Of a stretch of 64,000 bases of DNA, positions 22,966 to 34,061 are shown piece by piece. This DNA comes from Perognathus longimembris pacificus (taxonomy: Eukaryota; Chordata; Mammalia; Rodentia; Heteromyidae). The translations under genes and the position numbers were made by a program. Location: NCBI RefSeq assembly GCF_023159225.1, contig NC_063171.1:8481886-8545885 (forward strand), written 5' to 3'. A model generated the notes under the pieces. That model did no database searches. It had not been told where the DNA came from and saw only the letters and a program-made list of their open reading frames with translations. How positions within the stretch are numbered: the stretch's first letter is position 1; every line of letters begins with the position of its first letter.

Positions 22966-24486
22966 AAAGAAAAAAATAAAAAAGAAATGAATCATAGATT
23001 TAAAACATTATAAAAACATTAAGACATATATGAAAACAATTGGCATACATTGAAAAAGCACTAAAATATATATCACTAAGAAGAAGGGCTTGGTCATGGT
23101 GTGCCTGGGGTTAGAAAGCAGAAGAGATATGGACGTCATATATCTGAGTTGCAGTAACAAGTGTTTTAACTGACTCAGAAAATTAAAATGATCTGTGAGG
23201 AAGCCTGAATACAAAAGTTATCATGGTAAAGAATGAAATAAAGATGTTAAATACTGAAGATGAACATGTATATCCCTTTTATGGGCTTGAGAACCCTTAA
23301 CTGGGTGTACAGGTAAATGTGTATAACTGTGTGTACATCAGCTAACTAGTAAAAAGACAGCTCAAGAATCTTGAACTCTCACTAAAGACAAGTGCATATT
23401 TCTTTCCCATTTTATGGAATAATTGAAATATGGCATTGACTTTCCTCAAAAGGCTTGCAAAATAATTTTTAAAAGAAGCATGAGACCATAAGTTACATAA
23501 AGATTTTAACAATTAGAACTGAAAACAAGAAAGAAGGCTTACTGCAAATAACCTCATGAATCAATTTAAGTGACTGTAGGCTATAATTATTGAAATTTCA
23601 ATGTTTTCAGAACATATCTATGTTTCCTGAACAATTATATTTTCCTGGAACTTTGCATGAGTGTGCATCAATACCCATTGTAGGCAGCTTGTATTCAGAG
23701 AAAGTGTCCCCCTACCCCGGGTTCGGGGGTAGGGAGTTGTCATTAAAGCATCACACAGGACAATGGCCTGGTGAAGAGGAAAAATGCAAAAAGTAAATGC
23801 TGGCTGAGATAATGAGGTATTTAGAAAACTTTTTCTTAATGAAGTATTTGAACAATAGTCACGGGATTCGTTAACAAATAATTCCTAGGAGTTCATTTAT
23901 AGTTTGGTCTCTAGAGTGTTCCTTCCTACATTACTCATAGTAAGTGTAATAAATAATGTCCAGAAGTAGACATTGATTCATTAGACTTCTTTACAAATAC
24001 TGAGAGGCCAAAAAGTAAATGTCACGCTGGGTTTGAGGAAAATCGTGGCCCGCAAGCCTTTGTAGGGGAAATGTTCCACGAGAGGGAAGGAGGTGATGGG
24101 AGGACCTTTGGTTCAGTACAAGGTTAGGAGAAGGGAGCACATGTGGGCACAAGCACAAATCCCAATACTTGAGTTGGATGATTCTGTTTACTTTTCTATG
24201 ATCATCAAATAACATCAAAATAAAATTTTGATCTTTTGTTAGAATAAATTGGATTAGAATATCTCCTCTTTAAAAGAGTAATGACATTTTCCCCAGTAAT
24301 GTTCTTATGGATACACATTATTGATGGCATGAGTCATTAACAGACTTTCAAAATTAGGTAATCCTTAAGACATAACCTTGTTTTACCATGCCAGAACACT
24401 GGACTAGGTATCCTTAGCTTCCCTATGTCATATATCACATAGGTCACATATTTCAAGAGTTCAGAGAGAAGTAAACCCTTATAGTT
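22966..24486. other. AT-rich intergenic DNA
   Basis: No gene or confident repeat over 1.5 kb. Confidence 0.5.
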
Positions 24487-24528
24487 GTGTGTATATGTGT
24501 GTACACACTTGTGTGTGCATGTGCACAC
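24487..24528. repeat. Impure (TG)n microsatellite
   Basis: GTGTGT-rich stretch with interruptions, next to the tail side of the following SINE. Confidence 0.8.
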
Positions 24529-24529
24529 A

Positions 24530-24757
24530 TCAGCACTGGGCATGAACTCAAGGCCTGGGTGCTCTCCCTGAGCTTCTTTTGCTCAAGGCTAGTGCTCTAC
24601 CATTTGAACCCCTGTTATACTCCCAGATTTTTTGTTAGTTTATTGGAGATAAGAATCTCATGGTCTTTCCTGCCCAAGCTAGCTTCATAGCATAATCCTC
24701 AGATCTCAGCTTTTTGAGTAGCTAGGATTATAGACAGGAGCTACCAGCTCCCATCTG
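24530..24757 (-). mobile_element. B1-like/Geo SINE
   Basis: Minus order: Geo part (GAACTCAAGGCCTGGGTGCT, GCTCAAGGCTAGTGCTCTACC) then TTTATTGGAGATAAGAATCTC and the B1-like part (TTTTTGAGTAGCTAGGATTA). Confidence 0.85.
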
Positions 24758-24759
24758 TG

Positions 24760-25569
24760 CCCTTAATTTTGACAATCATATTTAAAAATTATATGTGGTT
24801 ACAAAAATTGTCAAAACATGTAATTATATTTAAAAAATTTGCATATTTTATACATCTACTTATCCATCAAAATCTATGAACTGAAAACAAATGCACCTTA
24901 TTGCTATTTTTAAGGCATTAGGACTATCTATTGGCATGACTAATGAATAAGTAAAACCAAAACAAAAGCTATGGAAATATTAATGAAGAAATTACACTCT
25001 AATACACAAGCCTATTACAGACCTTAGAACCACAAAACGACAAATGTAATCGCTTTGTGTAGAAGAGAAGGGGAGCACTGGGGAGGAGGAAATAAATATC
25101 TAAGGGACAAAAAACCAAGGGAGGACAGCAGAGTTGTGACCGAAAATACAAAGGCAGGAAGAGGGTCTGGGTTTCTCATGAGGGTTGGTCCTGTATCTTT
25201 CAGGAAGACACAGATACAGTGTTGGTTCTAGGTCTTCTGAAAGCTTGTCTTCAGGTAAAAACAAAACAACAAAAACCAAGGACCTCCAGGAACACTATCA
25301 ATGACTGGGGGGACACATTGCTGAACCTCTCAGCACACTTAATATGTTTTGTTCATTGTAGATATTTTTCAGAAGTTAGTCCTTGGGAAACATTTGCTCT
25401 TTTTGAATTTACAGCTGACATACATTCACAGCAAATATTCATTTCTAATCTATCTTGGGTTAAATGATTTAGACATCTTCTATTCCACTTTCTCAGAACT
25501 GTATTTCAAACAGTTTCAAAGCAATTTTTTAAATATGAAGAAGTTGTCATACCAAGTCTATGAATGAGC
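24760..25569. other. Intergenic DNA
   Basis: No gene seen; short open frames without recognisable content. Confidence 0.5.
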
Positions 25570-26480
25570 ACCTTATATTTCCATACATGCATTGGTCATT
25601 ATACTTTGATCATATCTATCTTCTCTTCAACCCCTGACCATTGGTCCTCAATCCCTTCTCATTCTGTAAGACCCTCTTGCTTTCTTTCTGATACCCTCTT
25701 CCCACACTTCTCCATCTCTTCTATTCTGTACTTACATAAATTGTTTTTTTCCCATAAGTGTTGAGACACATGGTATTTGTCTTTCTGTATTTATTTAATC
25801 AAGATAATGACCTCCTGACTCATCAACATTGCTGCAGATGACTTTCTCTTGTTTGTATGGCTGTGGAAACATACCACATCTTCCTCATTCATTCATCTGC
25901 GAAAAGGCCTCTGGGCTGAGTTCACATCCTGGCTATTGTGAATAGTGCTTCAATGAGTATGGGGCTGCACATACTCTTTGCTATAAAAATTTCATCTCTC
26001 ATAGATATATAACCACTGGTGCAATTACTGGGTCATACAGTAGTTCTATTTTTAGTTTTTTGAGGAATTTCCTTATTGTTTTTCATAATGCTCTACTAAT
26101 TTACATTTCTACCAATAGCATAGGCGTTCCATTTTATCCACATCCTCATAAGTATTTGTTATCTTTTGCCTTTTTGATGATATCTACTGTATCTGGGGAG
26201 AAATAATATCTCATTATGGCTTGACTTGAATTTCTCTGATGATGAATGAAGTGAGTACTTTCTTCTACATCTGTGGGCTATTTGCATGTCTTCTTTGGGT
26301 AGTTTCTATTTAGTATTCCAGCTCATTTTTTAAATGAAATCATTTGCCTTGTTTAGTCTGTGAGTTCCTGAGTTTGTTGGCTATTTGCATGTCTTCTTCG
26401 TATTATGGATATCTGTCTCCTGTTGGATGTACCATGTGCAAATATTTTCTCTTATCCTGACAGCTCTTTTTCATGCTTAT
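25570..26480 (-). mobile_element. Ancient mammalian L1 (L1M-type) end of ORF2 and 3' UTR
   Basis: On the minus strand this follows the classic old L1 ORF2 end: GGCTATTGTGAATAGTGCTT, ACTGGGTCATACAGTAGTTC, TTTTTGAGGAATTTCCTTAT, TCTCATTATGGCTTGACTTG, GGCTATTTGCATGTCTTC. The region 25570-25790 suits its 3' UTR. No frame is intact. Confidence 0.85.
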
Positions 26481-27334
26481 TATTCCCATTTTTTTTTTGG
26501 TGCGGATGTAACCTATTTTTATCTTTAGTGTATGTGTATCTTTTATCCCAATCTAAAAAAAAATTGCTTCATAAATGCCTTAAAGCTTTCCAGAGTGATC
26601 TACCATTCCAAAGCAGATGTTTCTCACACAACACATTAGTTCAGGCTCCTTCAGCATCTTGACACAGGGATCACACTGCGCTCTCATGGTAGAAGGAAAG
26701 TTTGCATTAGCGTTAGGGGTGTTTAGATGTGGACTGGTGGGGCTTACTTTCTGTATACACTGAGTTTGAAGTATAATAAAGTAATGTGGACTTGGCTAGG
26801 AAAGGAGAACAGTTAGGAAAGTTGATTGAGCAAAATATGTAGGAATATGTCTTGGATTAAAGTGATGGGAATCTTAGTGATATGTTACAGAGAAAAAGAT
26901 ATGGTCATCACAGAAACTTTGATTCTACAAAAGAATATAATCATCCAAGCATATTTATAAAATCCTGAAATATTAATCAAACATTGTAATATTATTGATT
27001 CATATTGGTAGATTATTACAGATTAGATGATTTTAACAAAGTATTAATGACATGTTCATGGAATTCTGGAGGCTAGCATTCCAAGACCAAGGTAGCAGCA
27101 GTTTAACTTCATCCAGATCCTTAGTTTTCAGGTTATGAGCTTCTAGCTGTGTCTTTACATATTATTTCCTTATGTTGTGCTCTCTGTGCCCTAATCGCTC
27201 ATTAGAACATTATTTTCTTGGAGTAGAGATAATTTCCTGTGGAACTAACTTTAGTTTGTACTATTTCTAATTACTATTATTATTGACTTTGAAATGCTAT
27301 TTCATTATGAAATTTTCATACTTGTATATTTAAT
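26481..27334. other. Intergenic DNA
   Basis: No gene or confident repeat. Confidence 0.5.
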
Positions 27335-27837
27335 TCTTCCTTCCTTTTTCTTCTTTCTTTCCTTCTTTCTTTCTTCTTTCCTTCCTCCTTCCCTCCCTCC
27401 CTCCCCTCCTCCTCCTCCTCCTCCTCCTCCTCCTCCTCCTCCTCCTCTTCTTCCTCCTTCTCTTTCTCTTCCTCCTCCTCTTCCCTCCTCTTCCTCCTCC
27501 CTCCTCCTCTCTCTTCCTCATCTCTTCTCCTCCTCCTCTTCCTCTCTCTTCCCCTTCCTGTCTCGTCACCTTTCTCTCTCCTCCTCCTCTTCTCTCTTCC
27601 TCCTCCTCTCTCCTCCTCCTCTCTCCTCCTCTTCCCCTCTCCTCCTCTTCCCCTCTCCTCCTCCTTTTTCTCCTCCTCCTCTCTCCTTCTCCTCTTCTTT
27701 GTTTCTCTCTCTTTTCTTTCCTTCCTTCCTTCCTTCTTTCTCATTCCTTCCTTCTTTCCTTCTTACTTTCATTTGTTCGTTCATTCTTTCTTTGTTCGTT
27801 CTTTCTTTCTTCCTTTCTTTCATCCTCTCTTTTTTTG
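27335..27837. repeat. Long polypyrimidine tract, (TCC)n/(TTCC)n
   Basis: About 500 bp with almost no purines on the plus strand, mixing CTCCTC, TTCC and TTTC units. All the long open frames across it (proline/serine-rich on one strand, arginine/glutamate-rich on the other) are composition artefacts. Confidence 0.97.
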
Positions 27838-28033
27838 TCCTGTGGTGTGCACACTGTCTCTGAGCCTGTTTGTGATCAAGGCTAGCACTATTATCACTTG
27901 AGCCACAGCACCAGTTCTGACTTTTACTGAGTATTTTCTTGGAGATAAGCCCAGCTGGCTTCAAACCCCAATTCTCAGATCCCAGCCTCCTGAGTTGTTA
28001 GCATTACAGATGTGAGCCACAAGTACCTGGCCT
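27838..28033 (-). mobile_element. B1-like/Geo SINE between pyrimidine tracts
   Basis: Geo part (GATCAAGGCTAGCACTATTA, CACTTGAGCCACAGCACC), then TTGGAGATAAG and the B1-like part (CAGCCTCCTGAGTTG, TTACAGATGTGAGCC). It corresponds in position to the SINE at 32862 in the duplicated segment. Confidence 0.85.
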
Positions 28034-28238
28034 TTTTCTTGCTCCTCCTCCTCCCCCAACTCCCCCTCCTCTGCCTCCTACTCTTCCTTCTCTTTTTCCT
28101 CTTCTTCCTTCACTTCTTTCTTCTTCTACTTCTCCATCTCCTTCTCATCTTCTTCCTCCCCTTGGCCTTCCCCTTCCTCTTCTTTCCTCTCTCCCTCCCC
28201 CTCCTCTGCCCCCTCCTCTTCCCCCTCCTCCTTCTTCC
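28034..28238. repeat. Second polypyrimidine tract
   Basis: About 200 bp of CTCCTC/CTTCTT repeats. The equivalent place in the duplicate (33093-33112) has only about 20 bp, so the tract expanded in this copy. Confidence 0.9.
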
Positions 28239-28666
28239 ATGCTAATTTGCTAAGGAAAGAAATTTCCTCTTGAAGACAAAGGAAAAAAAAATAAAGCCTA
28301 AAAATTCATCAGTCGTTTTCTCAGTTTCATGCTCTTACACACTAGAATTCTTTATCCTCTACTCACTTCTGATAAGATCATTTTCAAAAGTTTCCCCATA
28401 TTCCCTGGACTTCAGAAGCCATGTGGTCTCATCTGTCAGAAAAATCATTGTATAAGTTAATGGTGCTCATCTGTATACACAATTCACCTGTGTTTGTCAC
28501 AGGTAACCTCTGTTCCCCATGCAGACACTGTCACTGTACTTCCAGGTAACATGATAATCACAAATGCAAAGGAGATGAGCTCATACAATCCTGAGCCTTT
28601 ATCTTGGGTTTCAGTGGCTGAGCACACATGCTGTGACTCCTGCCTCTGCTCTTCTTGTCCTGACAG

Positions 28667-28701
28667 CAAATTCCTACTGGGTAAGCAGCTGTTCTCCTCA
28701 A
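28667..28701 (+). other. Candidate 35-nt noncoding exon, copy A
   Basis: Bounded by a good acceptor (CTTCTTGTCCTGACAG) and donor (gtaagt). The same interval is conserved in copy B (33543-33577). A plausible acceptor (ATTTCCTAG, ending 30227) sits 11 bp before the V1R ATG, so a spliced 5' UTR is possible. Inference only. Confidence 0.35.
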
Positions 28702-28809
28702 GTAAGTGACAGTACTCAATGTAATTCATGCACCAGAAATAACTTGTCTGTACAATATTTGTGCTGTGTATGGTACATGTCTTTTAGGGTTAAGAAAAAT
28801 GTGTGTTGA

Positions 28810-28987
28810 GGGCTGGGAATATGGCCTAGTGGCAAGAGCACTTGCCTCGTATACATGAAACCCTGGGTTTGATTCCCCAGCACCACATATATAGAAAATG
28901 GCCAGAAGTGGTGCTGTGGCTCAAGTGGCAGAGTGCTAGCTAGCCTTGAGCAAAAAGAAGCCTGGGACAGTGCCCAGGACTGGCAAA

Positions 28988-29011
<24 letters not shown>
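28810..29011 (+). mobile_element. IDL-Geo SINE, inserted after duplication
   Basis: Complete copy with a long A-run, flanked by perfect 18-bp duplications AAGAAAAATGTGTGTTGA (28792-28809 and 29012-29029). Copy B has a single uninterrupted site (GGAAAAATGTGTGTTGAGAG near 33680). Confidence 0.97.
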
Positions 29012-29019
<8 letters not shown>

Positions 29020-29168
29020 TGTGTGTTGAAAGTCACAGGCCTCTCTCCACCCTAGGTAGCAAAATTGATGAAGTGGCACATCTTTTCAAATCATGGAGAC
29101 TCCACATCTTTGTAGCTCTGGGATAGTGCAGTCTCTGCTCAAATGATCTAATACACAACTATATATGC

Positions 29169-29412
29169 TTGGTTTTGTTTTGTTTTGTTTTGTTTGCCAG
29201 TCTTCAGTCTTTAACTCGGGGCCTGAGTGCTGTCCTTCAGCCTCTTTGTGCTCAAGGTTAGTGTTCTACCTCTTGAGCCATAGTGCCATGTCCAGCCTTT
29301 TCTCAGTAGTTTACCAGAGATAAGAATCCCACATTTTCTGCCTGGGCTGGCTTCTAGCCAAAATTCTCAGCCTCCTAAGTAGGATAACAGGCATCAGCCA
29401 CCAACACCTGGG
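29169..29412 (-). mobile_element. B1-like/Geo SINE with (GTTTT)n tail
   Basis: The GTTTT repeat at 29169-29195 is the complement of the A-rich tail; then the Geo part (GGGGCCTGAGTGCTGTCC) and the B1-like part (CTCAGCCTCCTAAGTAGG). Confidence 0.85.
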
Positions 29413-29679
29413 TTCTTTGGATTTCTTAATTATTTGAAATTGCTAGAGTAATTTCAGAATATACTTGTTTACTAATACACTAATAAGATATATCTTTTAC
29501 AATTTGAAGTTTGTGCATTACTTATGTTTCCTTCTCAGTATGTCTCTGTTGTTATTTAATTCTGATAGGAATTAAGTAGGATATTTATTTTTCTTTCCAT
29601 ATGACTTATAACTAAGTCATTTTAACTGTTTGTGTCTAAGATAATCTCCTTTATTTTAAGAAATAATTTTCCTTGTTTG
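29413..29679. other. AT-rich spacer
   Basis: No gene or confident repeat seen. Confidence 0.5.
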
Positions 29680-29893
29680 GCTCAGAGTGGTTGTAATAGT
29701 AGCTACTCAGAAGGCTGAGTTCTGAAGATCCTGGTTTGAAGCCAGCCCAGGCAGGTAAGTCCATGAGATACTTATCTCTAATTCACCACCAGAAAATCAG
29801 AAGTGGAGTTGTGGTTCAAAGTAAGAAAGCATTAGCCTTGAGCAAAAGAGCTCAGGGAAAGCATAGAGGCCCCACTACTGATGAAGAAAAATA
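29680..29893 (+). mobile_element. B1-like/Geo SINE
   Basis: TAGCTACTCAGAAGGCTGAG and AAGCCAGCCCAGGCAGG (B1-like), then TTGTGGTTCAAAG and TTAGCCTTGAGCAAAAGAGC (Geo). Confidence 0.85.
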
Positions 29894-30004
29894 ATAATGT
29901 CCCTTAAGATGTTGGTTGATGTCTCACCATTCTATCGAGCATATGTGTTTGTCACCATTCATGCTATTAATTCAAATAAAAATTCATGTTATTCCTTTTG
30001 GGGG

Positions 30005-30182
30005 AAATTTATTAAGCTTGAACTCAGGGTCTGAGTCCTGTGTTTTCCTAGCCTGGAACACTAGGACTCTGCCACTGGAACCACAGCATCGCATCTGATC
30101 TTTGAATGGTTAATTGGAGATTAGAGTCTGAAAGGGACTTTTCTGCTCAATTCTTAGCCTCCTGGCTTGGCTAGAATTGTTG
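30005..30182 (-). mobile_element. B1-like/Geo SINE, diverged
   Basis: GAACTCAGGGTCTGAGTCCTG, ACTCTGCCACTGGAACCACAG, TTAATTGGAGATTAGAGTC in minus order. It ends about 55 bp before the V1R start. Confidence 0.7.
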
Positions 30183-30238
30183 TTTTCACACTATTTTTTG
30201 TCTCACTATGAAACCATTATTTCCTAGATATAGACGTG

Positions 30239-31136
30239 ATGATGCCAGGTGACATGGAAATATGGTTTGCCTTCCTCACTCAGACTGCAGCAGGAGTCAT
30301 GGGAAACTCCTGTCTACTTTGTTTTTACAGCTACACCCTGTTCACTGGACAGAAAGTGAGGCCTACAGAGCCCATCCTCAGCCATCTGGTGTTTGCCAAC
30401 AGCTTGGTTATTTTATCCATTGGGATCCCTCAGACAATGGCAGGTTTTGGATGGAAGTACTTCCTGGATAATTTGGGATGTAGAGTTGTTCTGTATTTCT
30501 ACAGAGTAGCCAGAGGGGTTGCTTTCAACACCACCTGTTTTCTAAGTGGCTTCCAGGTCACACAGCTTTGCACTAGAAATTCTTGGTAGAAGGTTAGTAA
30601 TAAATCCCACAAGTGCTATGGTTGCTATGGTTTCCTTTCATGGATCCTGCAGCTCTTGGTAAATGTCTATGTGCCTGTAAGAGTCATTGGCCCAAGATAC
30701 AACAAAATGTTACTCTGCACATGTGTTATAGATACTGCACCTTAGGCCCACCACAATTGTTTGCAATTTTATTACATGTCGTCTTATTCTTTTCCATTTA
30801 TGTTATCTGTTTAGGGTTCATGATTTGGTCCAGTGACTCCATGGTGCTTGTCCTGCACAGACACAAGAGGGTCAGACACATTCACAGACACATTCCCTTA
30901 TGAAAACCTGACCATGAGGCCAGGGCCACATGCACCATTCCAATCGTGGTAAGCATGTTCATCTCCTTCTACTACATCTCTGCCAGTTTCATTGTTTGTG
31001 TTGGTCTAAGAACAAATCCAGTCCTGTGGTTGGTGGACACTTCTCTTTTCCCAGCACATGTTTCTCAGGACTGAGCCCCATTGTGCTCTTCAGCTGTGAC
31101 ACTCGTGTCACTCGGGTTTTTTTATTCCTGCACTGA
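30239..31136 (+). pseudogene. Vomeronasal type-1 receptor (V1R) pseudogene
   Basis: This is a decayed V1R, a seven-transmembrane pheromone receptor of the vomeronasal organ, close to full length. Landmarks in order: GVMGNSCLL in TM1; KVRPTEPILSHLVFANSLV in loop 1/TM2; GIPQTMAGFGWKYF; GCRVVLYFYRVARGVAFNTTCFLS in TM3; SWILQLLVNVYVPV in TM4; YRYCTLGPPQLFAILLHVV; SMVLVLHRHKRVRHIH; ARATCTIPIVVSMFISFYYISA in TM6; LSPIVLFSCDTRV in TM7. It is broken by a TAG (30587-30589), a frameshift near 30700, a TGA (30901-30903) and a second frameshift near 31065. The start is either of two adjacent ATGs at 30239 and 30242, just after a splice-acceptor-like TTTCCTAG. More decayed than the OR pseudogene. Confidence 0.95.
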
Positions 31137-31404
31137 AAAATGTTTTCATAATTTGGTTAAACCAATTCATTAAATCAGATTTCACAATTAGGTCATAATT
31201 TTGTTTATTGCAGGCCTGGGATTTGGAATCCACATTCTGCCCTGGTTAGAACAGAGGAACCACCAGAGATGTGCTTTAGTTCTTTTACACTCTTACTTTT
31301 TTTGAAATGTAGCATTACATTTTTCCCAGGGCAGCAGGTACCCTCACTTCTTTTATGTGTTTCCCGAAGTATCTAGGACAACAGATGTGAACTAAGGTGT
31401 TGAG
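31137..31404. other. V1R 3' flank
   Basis: No further gene or repeat recognised. Confidence 0.5.
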
Positions 31405-31622
31405 ATTTTTTGTCATTGTTGAGATAGAGTCTTTTTGCTCAGGCTCACCTTTCACTGCAATGCACCGCCTCAATCTCAGCCTCCTACATGGATGGGATAA
31501 GAGACATACACCACCCCACCCAACTAGTCCTTGAGATGGGGGTATTATGAACTGGTTACCTGGGCTGGCCTTGAACTTGTATCCTCCTGATTTATCCTTA
31601 CAGATGTGAGCCACTGCCTTTA
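31405..31622 (-). mobile_element. B1-like dimer SINE
   Basis: Two 7SL-like units in minus order: GAGATAGAGTCTTTTTGCTC...CTCAGCCTCCTACATGG and TTGAGATGGGGGTATTATGA...GGGCTGGCCTTGAACTTG...GATGTGAGCCACTGCC. Confidence 0.75.
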
Positions 31623-31645
31623 TCTTGTATCAGTCTTTTGTTTAA

Positions 31646-31918
31646 ATTATTATGATTATGGTTATGATTGTGATTATGATTATGATTGGTCAGTTGTGGA
31701 GCATGAGCTCAGGTTCAGGGCACTGTCCCTGAGATCTGTTGCTCAAGGTTAGTGCTCTACCATTTTGAGCCATAGCACCACTTCCAGCCTTTTCCAAGTA
31801 ATTTATTGGAGATAAGAATGTCATGGAATTTCCTGTCAGGCTGGCTTCTAACTGCAATTCTCAGCTCTCAGCGTTGTGAGTAGCTGGGATTACAAGTGTG
31901 AGAAACCAGTGCCTTGCC
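31646..31918 (-). mobile_element. B1-like/Geo SINE with (GATTAT)n tail
   Basis: The tail has become an ATGATT-type microsatellite (31646-31690). Then come the Geo part (GCTCAAGGTTAGTGCTCTACC), TTTATTGGAGATAAGAATG and the B1-like part (GTGAGTAGCTGGGATTACAAG). Confidence 0.85.
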
Positions 31919-32861
31919 TAAATATTTATTTTTGTCATTATTAAATGATCATATAATCAAAGGTATAATGGAGGAATCTGTATAAAACTGACAAAAATAG
32001 GACATTGGGGTACCTCTTGCCTCTCTCTGAATTTGTTGCCTGAACCTCAAATAAAATAAAGTTACAATGTAGCTATTGCAGGCTCATGATCTTTTACTCT
32101 TAGTTCACTAAACAAATAATGAATAAGGAAAGATACAATTGCTATCTTATTAGCAATAACAGAGGTACCAGAAGATGAACCTTTTCACCCTATTTTACAG
32201 GACGTACACTTAAGTTTTTTTCATTACCTAATGAATCATGCTGAGTAAATGTAATTAGTGGAAATATTTAACTTGGAAATAAAGTTCAATATTTAGCACA
32301 AAAACAAAATATTATTACTTGTTAGTTTTTCAGATAGGTACTTGAAAATAGATCCAGCATCTTGAGATAAAGAAGAGTAGTCTTGAAAGCTCTCCAACTT
32401 GGAAGATGGGGATTTTTGAGAACTAAAGCAAACCACCATATTTGACATGGACCCAGAGACACAGCGGTAGGTCAAGCGGTAAGCCTGTCCAACTACTGGA
32501 TCCTAAGTGTAACACAGACCAGCCAAGAATTCCATCATTGTCTTAGTAATATGAGCGACTCAGTATGTGGAATGATCTCATATACAATATCAGTTAATCT
32601 ACTAAAAGATGACTTCATTGATGTTCAAATAAAATATCATATGCACTTGACAATATATTTTTCACAAGTTTTATTCTTATTAAATTACTACTATATATAA
32701 ATATATGTATGTAATTTTATTGTGATGATTCAAATATCAGTAAATATTTTTATGTTTGTGTGTTTGTGTGGACTTTTCTGTATTGGGTGCTTTTGAATAG
32801 AGATGTGATCTTTCTTCTTGTAGAAATTCACATTTCCTGCTATATCTGGAGTCAATTTATT
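31919..32861. other. AT-rich intergenic DNA
   Basis: No gene or confident repeat seen. Confidence 0.5.
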
Positions 32862-33092
32862 ATTATTATGTTGCTGGTCCTTGGCTTGAACTCAGGGCCT
32901 GGGTGCTGACCAAGAGCTCCATTGGCTCAAGGCTATCACTTTAGCATGTCTGCCACAGCAGCACTTCTGGACTTGTCTGAGTAACATAACAGTCTCACAG
33001 ACTTTCCTGCCAGGGCTGGCTTTGAACTGAGATTATCAGATCTTGACCTCCTGAGTAGTTAAGTTTACAGGTGTGAACCACAGGTGACTGTT
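32862..33092 (-). mobile_element. B1-like/Geo SINE at the head of duplicate copy B
   Basis: GAACTCAGGGCCTGGGTGCT, GGCTCAAGGCTATCACTTTA, then CTCCTGAGTAGTTAAGTTTACAGGTG. It is the positional partner of the SINE at 27838, which places the insertion before the duplication. Confidence 0.8.
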
Positions 33093-33111
33093 TTATTTGT
33101 TGTTGTTTTAT

Positions 33112-33830
33112 TTATTGACATAATGTTTTGCTAAAGAAAATAAATTGCATCTTGGAGACAAAAGAAAAAAATCCCATAATTTCACCAAAGTCATTTGCTC
33201 AGTTACATTCTCTTATATACCTGATTTCCTATTCCTCTACTCACTTTTAATGAGTTCATCCTCAGAAATTTCCCCATATTTCCTGGACTTCAGTAACCAT
33301 GTGGTCTCATCTGTTGGAAATCATTGTATAAGTTAATGGTGCTCATCGGTATAAACAATTCACCAGCATTTGCCACAGGTAACCTCTGTTCCTCATGCAG
33401 ACACTGTCACTGTACTTCCAGGTGACATGATAATCATGTCCACAAAGGAGATGAGCGCATGCAGTCCTGAGCCCTTATCTTGGGTTTCAGTGGCTGAGCA
33501 CACATGCTGTGACTCCTGCCTCTGCTCTTCTTGTCCTGACAGCAAATTTCTACTGGGTAAGCAGCTGTTCTCCTCAGGTAAGTGACAGTATTCAATGTAA
33601 ATCATGCATCAGAAATGACTTGTTTATACAATATTTATGCCATGAAAGGTTAGAGTATGGCATATATCTTGTAGTTTTAGGAAAAATGTGTGTTGAGAGT
33701 CACAGGCCTCTCTCCTCCCTAGGTAGCAGTACTGATGCATCAACACCTCTTTTCAAATCATGGAGACCACACATTATTGTGGGTTCAGAGGTAGAGCATT
33801 CTCTGCTGAAATGATCTCACACACCTCTGT
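33112..33830 (+). repeat. Duplicated V1R-upstream segment, copy B
   Basis: Paralogous to 28245-29165 in the same orientation, about 4.9 kb downstream, without the IDL-Geo insertion. No V1R coding remnant follows it before the Cfap144 gene, so the duplication was partial or the receptor part was lost. Confidence 0.93.
33543..33577 (+). other. Candidate 35-nt noncoding exon, copy B
   Basis: Same acceptor (TTGTCCTGACAG) as copy A and a stronger donor context (CTCCTCAG|gtaagt). Two base differences from copy A (the 7th and last bases). Function unproven. Confidence 0.35.
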
Positions 33831-34061
33831 ATTTTTTTGTCATGGGTAATGTCTCAGTGTAGTTTCTCATTACATTTAAAGTAATCACATATTTTTTGAA
33901 GAAGATCATAAAGAAAAGCCATCATCAAGAGCATAGGGAGTTGTGGCTTTTTATAGGTGAACTTTATCAAATTAAGAATATTTTTCCAGTGCTAACTTAC
34001 TTTAAAGTTTATTTTTGTTTGTTCATTTGTTTTCTATTAAAATTATGGTTATGTCAAACAC

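Larger units (their letters stand above)
28245..29165 (+). repeat. Duplicated V1R-upstream segment, copy A
   Basis: Aligns with 33112-33830 over about 700 bp once a SINE (28810-29011) is removed. Conserved blocks include CATGTGGTCTCATCTGT, ATCATTGTATAAGTTAATGG, GGGTTTCAGTGGCTGAGCAC and GTCACAGGCCTCTCTCC. The V1R pseudogene begins about 1.1 kb downstream in the same orientation. Confidence 0.93.

Noticed and set aside
27294..27964. Long open frames (up to 189 codons) rich in Pro/Ser/Phe or Arg/Glu on both strands
   Set aside because: They run through a polypyrimidine tract; such composition removes stop codons without coding.
28494..28729. Open frames on both strands conserved in the two duplicate copies (also 33370-33605)
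   Set aside because: No ATG in the plus frame, frames on both strands survive equally, and the copies are paralogues, so conservation reflects recent common origin rather than coding.
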